In this document: piece by piece, positions 9,630 to 17,800 of the stretch | Layout of the letters: each line of letters begins with the position of its first letter | How positions within the stretch are numbered: the stretch's first letter is position 1 | Assembly: GCA_028279515.1 (NCBI GenBank) | Contig: JANQNQ010000008.1 | Coordinates: 656,229 to 720,228 of the forward strand | DNA: 64,000 nucleotides | Reading direction: 5' to 3' | Source of the DNA: Flavobacteriaceae bacterium | Lineage (GTDB): Bacteria > Bacteroidota > Bacteroidia > Flavobacteriales > Flavobacteriaceae | Notes under the pieces: generated by a model | Database searches by the model: none | What the model was told of the DNA's origin: nothing | Seen by the model: the letters and a program-made list of their open reading frames with translations, nothing else | Made by a program: the position numbers and the translations under genes

Positions 9630-11366
9630 CTATATCGACTGTAAATATTCTTCCAGGTCGACCTCTTGAGAAAGATTCAGCTTTTTTCGCAAACGGCTTC
9701 TTGACTTTTTCACGGCTTCTAATGAAGTAAATCTTAGTCGAGCAATTTCCTTTCTGCCCAAAGACATTCGTAAGTAAGAGCAGATCTCGAGGTCGGTCTT
9801 TGTCAAATTGGGATGTTGCTTTTTAAGGCGTTCGGCAAACTCATGGTTTAAGGCTTCGATATCATTTTTGATCAGTGCCAATTTAGAGTCTTCCACCAAT
9901 TCAGAGCGTAGCTCGGTGATCAAGCTTTGAATGGATACCGTTTCATCGTTCGAAGCGACCTTTTTTAAGTTTTCGACTAATTTTTCTTTGGATTTCAATT
10001 GCTGAAAGGTCTCTGACCGAAGCTTTGTTATTTCTTCCTCTTTAGTAGAAATATCATCTCGCATGTGTTCAATGTCTGAAGACATTTGTGCCAATTGCAG
10101 CTCTCGTTCTCGCTCTCGCTGTTGTTGAATTTTATGGTTAAGAAACATCTGAAACCCGAGATAAAATAGCATGCCGTAGTTGATGACATATTCCGTTTGG
10201 ATCACGAGCATGGCATTCAATAGATCATTGACCAGCATCAAACAAGTGACCGACATGCTGATAAGCATAACTAGCGCATAGGGTTTTTTATCCTTGGCGG
10301 CCGAGCCGATCTGATAAAGACCTAGCAGAATGACCACCAATCCAAAAACTTGAAAAAAGGGTGCACTGTACGTGCCGTAAAAGGCAGGAGTAAACAGTAC
10401 ATAGAGGGTACCGACAATGGGAATCGAGGTTAAAAAATACACAAACCTCGAAGAGTAATAGCCAGGGAATAGGGTATGGTGATATAGGAAAATAAAGGCC
10501 AATCCCCCATAATATCCAATGTATCGCATCTTTTGTACGACTTCGAAAGAAATATCTGGAAAGAAGTAATATACAAGTCCTTCTCCAACAAAGAGTTGTC
10601 GTGACGCACCGATCAAACAATACAGCCCAAAATATAGGAAATAGTCATACCGTGAAAAGCTTAGGTACTTTAGGATATGATAGATTCCGAAGAAAACGAT
10701 CAAAAAAGTAATGAACCCTTCAATGAGCGGTTTGGGGGTGCTTTTTCTGACAAAATGCGTTTTTTCCTGAATCGCATTCCGAAGCGGAAAACCACCCCCC
10801 AGGCGGTTTTTATGATTCGAGACCACGAGCATGACATCAAGCGCGGCATCTGTCGGAAGGTCAACTCGTAACGGTCTACCGTCCACTTCTTCTTTGTCCT
10901 CATCCTTAGAGATTTGACCATGTGTGGCAATTTTTTTCCCATTGGCCCATAGCTCAACCGCTCCAAGCGTTCGTGCAATGTTTAAAACTTTTGAAGTTTC
11001 AATGTCCTTCTGTTTGATATAAAAACGAAATGTGCCATACCCTTTCGGGCCGTATTCGTTCTGTGACCAAACGGCCGCTGGCCAGGCAATGGTATCTGCT
11101 TTTTTTAAGGCGGAAGGGGTAAAGGTACCTTGGTCATCCAGGGGCCATTGTTGCCAGTAGAACAAAGTTTCACCCTGCAATGTCAGAGTGGGATTGTCGG
11201 AAAAACTCCAGTCAGAAAGGTCCAAAGTCCCATTTTGAATCGTTGGTGCTTGTTTTGAGTTCGAAACACATCCGAAGAGAAAAAAAACAAAAACCCCCAC
11301 ACAGCACCGAAGCACATATGGCATGAAGGATAGGAAAGGGTCTTTTGGGAATTTCATTCGGGCCAA
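9630..11366 (-). CDS. 7TM-DISM sensor lipoprotein fused to LuxR-type HTH regulator
   Basis: The 578-residue protein has an N-terminal signal with a lipobox (FLFGC, Cys33). A second start at M4 is possible. Residues about 45-190 form a jelly-roll-like extracytoplasmic domain (LNIARTLGAVELWANGKKI, LRVDLPTDAALDVMLVVSN) like the 7TMR-DISM extracellular domains. Seven TM segments follow between about 210 and 415, then a coiled coil (about 415-480) and a C-terminal HTH with LGRKEIARLRFTSLEAVKK and RLRKKLNLSQEVDLEEYLQ. DISM receptors usually bind carbohydrate-like or other small ligands. Here the output is direct DNA binding instead of a kinase. The Ig-LRR gene lies 254 bases downstream on the same strand and is the likely target by position. 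Confidence 0.82.
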   Translation of the reverse strand: MARMKFPKDPFLSFMPYVLRCCVGVFVFFLFGCVSNSKQAPTIQNGTLDLSDWSFSDNPTLTLQGETLFYWQQWPLDDQGTFTPSALKKADTIAWPAAVWSQNEYGPKGYGTFRFYIKQKDIETSKVLNIARTLGAVELWANGKKIATHGQISKDEDKEEVDGRPLRVDLPTDAALDVMLVVSNHKNRLGGGFPLRNAIQEKTHFVRKSTPKPLIEGFITFLIVFFGIYHILKYLSFSRYDYFLYFGLYCLIGASRQLFVGEGLVYYFFPDISFEVVQKMRYIGYYGGLAFIFLYHHTLFPGYYSSRFVYFLTSIPIVGTLYVLFTPAFYGTYSAPFFQVFGLVVILLGLYQIGSAAKDKKPYALVMLISMSVTCLMLVNDLLNAMLVIQTEYVINYGMLFYLGFQMFLNHKIQQQRERERELQLAQMSSDIEHMRDDISTKEEEITKLRSETFQQLKSKEKLVENLKKVASNDETVSIQSLITELRSELVEDSKLALIKNDIEALNHEFAERLKKQHPNLTKTDLEICSYLRMSLGRKEIARLRFTSLEAVKKSRSRLRKKLNLSQEVDLEEYLQSI

Positions 11367-11780
11367 ATGGGTTTGCTACAAAAATAGGAGAAAATATTTT
11401 TGATAGATGTTAGTAGTGAGTACAGAGTATTGAGTACAAAGAATGAATGCTGGATTTTAAATGTTGAGTGTTGAATGATTGTTTTTTGAGTATTGATGCG
11501 TATGTCCCCTCTAGAAAGAGGGGAGGCCGAAGGCAGGGGTGTGTAAATACACCTCCCTCGGCCCCTCCTTTTTAGGAGGGAAGGTTTGTGGTAGGCTTAT
11601 ATTATTTCATAGAGAAAACACCAACGACCAACGACTACTGACTATCGACTAAAAAAGTACAGAGTACAAAGGCTGAATTCTAAATATGATCTTTTCTAAA
11701 TTGGTAGATTTCTACATTAGAGAATTGGTTCATTAAACAATTTCTAACGACCACCAACTAACAACTAACGACCAAAAAGA
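11367..11780. repeat. Intergenic mosaic repeat region (copy B)
   Basis: There is no gene in this stretch. It contains modules resembling AGTACAGAGTATTGAGTAC (about 11418-11440). An 89-base block at 11459-11547 is repeated with one mismatch at 22503-22591. Two strong hairpins are present: CCCCTCT-AGAA-AGAGGGG (11506-11523) and CCCTCCT-TTTT-AGGAGGG (11563-11580). ACCAACGACCAACGACTAC-like modules lie near 11620 and 11750. The architecture resembles a non-autonomous intergenic repeat family; no terminal repeats or target duplications of an insertion sequence are evident. Confidence 0.65.
11459..11547. repeat. 89-bp near-identical repeat, copy 1
   Basis: The block runs from AAATGTTGAGTGTTGAATG to GGCAGGGGTGTGTAAA and matches 22503-22591 with a single base change (G versus T just before the CCCC run). 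It contains a CCCCTCT/AGAGGGG hairpin. Both copies lie in spacers next to HTH regulator genes. Confidence 0.85.
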
Positions 11781-11809
11781 AAACCCCAAAGCACCATGCT
11801 TCAGGGTTT
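11772..11809 (-). terminator. Intrinsic terminator of the M4 protease-LRR gene
   Basis: On the minus strand AAACCCTGAAGCA pairs with TGCTTTGGGGTTT (13 pairs, two of them G-T) around a TGG loop, followed by TTTTCTTTTT. It is a textbook Rho-independent terminator about 50 bases after the stop codon. Confidence 0.85.
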
Positions 11810-11813
11810 AATG

Positions 11814-11843
11814 GACTTTATCTCCCCTTCCTTTGATAAAGTC
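11814..11843 (-). promoter_or_regulatory. 3' UTR hairpin with GACTTTATC/GATAAAGTC stem
   Basis: A perfect 9-base inverted repeat with a 12-base purine-rich loop on the transcript lies between the stop codon (11860) and the intrinsic terminator. It is the counterpart of the hairpin at 4277-4301, and the order hairpin then terminator is conserved between the two paralogous genes. Confidence 0.55.
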
Positions 11844-11859
11844 GCTATTTGCTAAATAA

Positions 11860-14800
11860 TTAAGGCATTTGTTGTTGTATCTTATAGAATACCGAGTTAA
11901 ATATTTGATTGCTCGGATGGGCTAGAATATTGTCTTTGATATAGAGCAATTCGTTACCGGCATTGAGAAAGATTACTTCTCCATCCATATTAACATCTGT
12001 GTCGTAATACCCTTGTGGCTTATAGAATACCGAAGCTCCAAACGGACTCTCAACTGCGGAAACATCTAAGACGGTTTGTTTGATTTCTACCGATTCAGCA
12101 CCCGTGTTTAAAAAGACGATCTCTCCATTGGTATTAGCATCACCTGCCCACATGCCCAACGTGTTCGTAGGCATACCATAGGTGGTTTGTGCATTGGCGC
12201 CATAGGTTGCAGTACCGCTACTACTTGTAAAATCAATGTTGTTGGTGCCTGCAGAATATGTTAATGCTGCCATGCTCATGATCGTCAAATGATTGCGATG
12301 TTTTACGGTGATGTAATAGGTGTCATTTAGAGTTGAAAAGTTTAGAACGGAAGTTCCGTCTACATCCACCACATCACCATCTCTTTGCAATAACGCAGAG
12401 CGCGAATACATGACCTTGGTATTGTCAGTTTCATCTCTGAGCTCAATCCAGATCCAATCTACAATGGCATCTACGCCTGTAACGTCAAACACAGTAGCAT
12501 TGCAAGTTAGTGCATCGAGATACGGACTCGTAGTTGGTATGTGGCCTGCAACACGAAGGTCATCACGCATTAGACTTTCTTCACCCGTATTTGGATTCAT
12601 TGCGGCACCTTGTAAAAACACATGTAAGGCCAAGGAGAAATCTGTAGTACAAGTGGTCTCGCTGAAACTTGTTGTTGAGTCAATATCCGTCCAATTAGCA
12701 GAACTATATGCGGCATCATCAACCAAAATGCATGCTAGGTTAGGAGTGCCTGTTGTTTGAAAATCTACAATACTAGTATTGTTTCCATTTTTGATGTTCA
12801 AGTTGCTTAGCAGTGCGTTGTCGTTTAGGAGCACTTCTAGAAGAGCCACGTTATTACTCAAATCTAAATCTGTCAACTGGTTGGACTCCTCACATTCTAA
12901 ATAAGTCAATACTACATTATTGCTCAAATCCAATGTTGTTAGTAAAGTGTATGAAAAGTATAATTCATTCAACAATGTATTATTACTTATGTCCAACGTT
13001 GTAATATTTAAACCTTCGATCGATAAATATTCAAGGCTCACATTGTTCGATATATCTAAAGAGACCATATCATTACCTCCTACGTCTAAATCTGTCAATA
13101 GTACATTATTGGAAACATCTAAATTGGTTATATCATTTCCTGTAAGGTCTAAATTTAACAAAGCCGTATTACTAGTCAAATCAATCGAACTAAGCGAATT
13201 TCCTCGTAAGTTTAACGCTTCAAGCAAGGTTGAGTTTGTAATGTCTATAGAAGAGATGTTATTGTTTGAAAGATCGACATCATTCAATTGCGTATTGGTA
13301 GATAGGTCTATCGATGTTAGATTATTACCAGAACAAATTAATCGCTCAAGGGCTAAAAAGTCCTCTATTCCTGTTAAATCATTTACGCCGTTAGAGGGTA
13401 CATACAAGTAGGTGACTGATTCAATTAAAGCCGTTGGTACTTGACCGTCTGAAGCTATGTCGTCATAACCTAAAGCATTTAGTCTTGATTCAAATGTGCT
13501 ATCCGGAATGGCCGTATAACGACAGTAGGTATCACTAAAGCTTGTGGTCGGATTAATGCTTGTCCAATTCGTCGTACTGTACGCCGCATCGTCTACAAGG
13601 ATACAATCAAGATTGACGTTTGAGTTGGTGTTGAATACGGTGATATTTGTGTTGTAACCGTTTCTAACATCAAGACTTGTTAGGTCGTTGTTGTCCAAAC
13701 GAATGAATGCTAAGGCCGGGTTGTTCGTAAGATCAAGTGTGGTCAGTTCATTGTTGAACAAGGAAATTTTTCTCAAACTTGTCAAGGTTGAAAAGTCAAA
13801 GCTGGTGAAGTCATTTCCGTAACCGACCAGTTCTTCAAAGTTCACCAGCCCTTCCAGGTTTAGGACATCCATATTGTTATCATCGCACTTGATGAATTCG
13901 AGCAATGTGTTATTTCGTAGATCCAAGTTTTGGATGGAGTTGTTATGACATCTCAAACGGGTTAATGCTGAAAAGTCTTGGATTCCGGAAAGGTTGGCAA
14001 TATTTTTTGAGCCAACATCTAGTGTTGTAACTGTTTCGATCAAAGTCGTTGGAACTTGTCCATCACCACTAATGTCATCATAGCCCAAAGTTTCTAACGC
14101 AGCTTCAAAATTCGCATCAGGGATGGTGGTATAACGACAATATGTGCTGCTAAAAGTAGTTCCAACATCGATGGTTGTCCAATTCGTCGTTGAATACGCT
14201 ACGTCATCAACAATGATACAAGTCAAGCCAGCATTGTTATTTGCTGCAAAAGTCGTAACGTTTGCATTGTTTCCGTTTTGAACATTCAGATAGCTTAGGT
14301 TGCTGTTGTTGTTACATGTCAATTGTGTGAGTGCCGAATTTGCACTAAGATCTAGACTTGATAGATCGTTTTGTTCTACAAACAAGATTTGCAACAAGGT
14401 ATTATTGCTCAGATCCAATTCGGTCAATTGATTGGCCAATAGATCTAAGTTCACCAACTGAGTGTTCGCACTTACATCAAGACTTGTTAACGAATTTCCG
14501 TAGATGACCAAGTTGCTCAGTGATAAATTATTTGAAACATCAAGACTGGTCAGCCCGCAATTAAAGGCACTTAAAGAAGTTAAGTTGCTGTTGCTAGATA
14601 TATCAAATGTAGTAAATGTGTTATTTGAGCATACCAATGATTCTAGGTCCCTAAAATCTTCGATTCCTGTTAAATCTGTAATACTTCGATTTGCAACATT
14701 TAAACTCGTAACAACTTCGATCAATGCCGTTGGAACTTGTCCGTCGGCAGAGATATCATCGTACCCCAACGTTTCTAATCGAGCTTCGAAATTAGCATCT

Positions 14801-17800
14801 GGAACCGACGTATAACGGCAATACGTATCACTAAAACTAGTGTGTACATCTACACTATACGTATTGTTGGCGTGGGTAAGGTCATCAACTACAATGCAAT
14901 TTAAATCAGAATTGTTATTTGTGTATAGAAATAGGTAATAGGTTACCGAACCTCCACTTTTTGTGTTCAAATACGTTAGGCTATTGTCCCTTAGGTCTAA
15001 GTATTGTAGTTGAGGGTTATTAGTGGTGTCTAAACTGGTCAAAACATTACCTGTAAGATTCACAAATTGCAAATCTGTATTCAATGATAGATCGATTTGA
15101 CTTAGATCATTCTCATTGAGAAACAAATGTGTTAGATCTGGGTTGTTTGAAAGATCAATAGAAGCAATGTTGTTTCCTGTCGCATACATTTTATTCAAAC
15201 CAGTATTCTGACTTACGTCCATAACAGAAAGCGCATTATTGTTTACAACAATATCTGTTAAGCTCAGATTTTGACTTAGATCCAAACTTGTCACTGAACT
15301 ATTGGCGATATCTAAAATTCTCAAATTCGAATTTTGAGTCACATCGATAGCCGTTAAGGAATTGTCTTTCGCAAATAGGTTTTCCAAAGCAGAGAAATCC
15401 TGTATTCCTGTTAAGTCAGTGATTCCTTCATTTTCAATATCTAGAACTGTAATCCCTTCAATTAATTCTGTCGGTACTTGACCGTCGCTAGTGATGTCAT
15501 CGTATCCTAACGCATCTAAAGCAGCCTCAAAATTCGCATCGGGAATAAGCGTGTATTCACAATAATCACTAAAGTTGGCTGTGCCATCAATGTTGGTCCA
15601 ATGGGTTGTGCTCCAAGTAGGGTCATCTACAGCGATACAAGTGAGTAATGGGTTTCCTGTTACATTAAAATCTCCTGTCGGAATTGCTGTATTATTTCCG
15701 TTTTTGATGTTTAATGCGCTTAAGTTATTGTTTGACGCTTCAAATCTTGTCAGCGCCGTATTATTGGAAAGGTCAAATGACGTGATATCATTACTATCTA
15801 TGATTAATACTCTTAAAGCCGAATTAGTAAAAGTATCTATAGAGGTTAGATCATTATCTAATAGGTTCAAAACTTCCAACAAGAGGTTTTGTGACAGATC
15901 AATGCTTGTAAACGCATTATTTCTAATATAAGCATGCGTTAAGTTTGTGTTATTGGTAATATCTAAAGCCGAAAGCCCTGTTTCGATCAAGTTGAGCTCT
16001 TGAAGATTGACGTTGTTTGACAGATCAATTGACGTTAACGGATTTTGCCTAAGGTTTAGATCCGTTAGCAATATATTCTGACTTACATCTAATGTGGTCA
16101 ATTGATTGAATCGAATATCAAGGTCCGTTAAGGCTGTGTTTGATGTTAGGTCTAATGCAGTGATGTTGTTATTGTCAGCAACCAGAACTTGAAGGTTGAC
16201 GTTGTTAGATAGATCAAGTGCCGTTAACCCATTATTATCTACATTTAAATCTGTCAGGGCAGTAAAATCTTGAATGCCCGTCAAATCTGCAATGACCTGA
16301 TTGTTCACATCTAAACTTGTTACGACCTCAATTAAAGCTGTGGGTACTTGGTTATCTCCAGCAATGTCATCATAACCCAAGGTGTTTAGTGCAGCCTCAA
16401 AATTTGAATCTGGAATAGCTGTGTAATCACAATACAAGCTACTAAAAGTAGTAGCGCCATCTATATTGGTCCAGTTTGTAGTACTGTATGCAACATCGTC
16501 AACAAGAATACAGGGTATCGAAGTATTAGAAGTGTTGAACGTACTTATACTTGTGTTTGCCCCGTTTTTGACGTTTAAACTGCTTAATGAATTCATATCA
16601 TTGGCGATCAAGTTCGTTAGGGCTGTATTTGATGACAGATCCAATGATGTGATATCGGTATAAGCGACATCAAGCGTGGCCAAGTTGGAATTCGAACGTA
16701 CATCAAGAGAGGTGATATCACTATCCCATAGGTCTAAGAAGGATAGATTTGTATTCGCACTTGTATCTAACGTCAGAATATCACAACTCGTACAAGCAAA
16801 ACGAGTTAACGCTGTGTTGTTCGAAAGATCTACGGTGGTTCCTCTAAACTGTCTTAACCTAAAATCCTCAAGCGCCGTATTGTTACTCACATCGATGGTC
16901 GTAAATATATTTCCATTCGCAGCCCATAACACACGTAAGGCACTTAAATTACTTACATCTAAAGAGGTCAGGTTGTTATATTGCAGACGAAGTGTTTCTA
17001 AGGCTACAAAATCATTAATTCCTGTTAGGTCCGAAATGCCTTCATTAGAAACATCCAAACTGGTGATTCCCGAAATAAGAGGTGTTGGCACTTGTCCGTC
17101 CCCAGCAATATCATCATACCCCAAAGTATGTAGTGCGGCTTCAAAATTCGCATCAGGAATGGCCGTATATGCACAAAAGTTGCTGAAGGTCGCTCCGCCA
17201 TTGTTGTTCCAATTGGCCGTGCTGTATGCAGGGTCGTCAACCACGATACAATTCAAGCCAGAATTTCCGCCTGCATGGAAATAGGTGAAATTCGTATTGT
17301 TTCCATTTTTGACATTTAAACCAGTGAGATCATTTCCTTGCACCGAAAAATTGGTCAACGAAGTATAGCTCGAAAAGTCATAATCACCAGATAAATTACA
17401 GTTTGACAATGTTACTCTCGTAATGATTGAAGGATCTGCTATAGTGAAAGAAACTAAATTAGGGTTGTTGTAAACGACCAATTGTGTCAATACCAAATTA
17501 TTGGTCACATCAACGCTTGTGAGGTTGTTATTATCAGCAATTAAAGTTTCTAATGCTGTAAAGTTTTCAATACCTGTTAAATCCGTAATATTTTCGAGAC
17601 GCACATTTAACGAAGTGAGTGTGTTGACTAACGAAGTCGGTACTTTTCCATCGCCCAGGTAATTGTCATAGGTCAAATTGTTCAATGCGTTTTCAAAATT
17701 CGCATCAGGAATTTGGGTATAGGCTATTTCGTTTATCGTAAAACTACCTAGGCTCTTTTGGCAAGAATCATCACCAAATGACACCCAAACATCATAGTTC

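Noticed and set aside
11367..11780. Insertion sequence remnant
   Set aside because: No transposase fragment, terminal inverted repeat pair or target duplication could be seen; only short hairpins and low-complexity modules.
12320..12760. 146-codon plus-strand open frame
   Set aside because: Lies fully opposite the shared C-terminal domain of the M4-LRR gene, whose protein has clear homology to its paralog; shadow frame.
16676..17284. 202-codon plus-strand open frame inside the M4-LRR gene
   Set aside because: It is antisense to LRR repeats; the regular repeat composition keeps opposite frames open. No start context, family signature or independent codon pattern.
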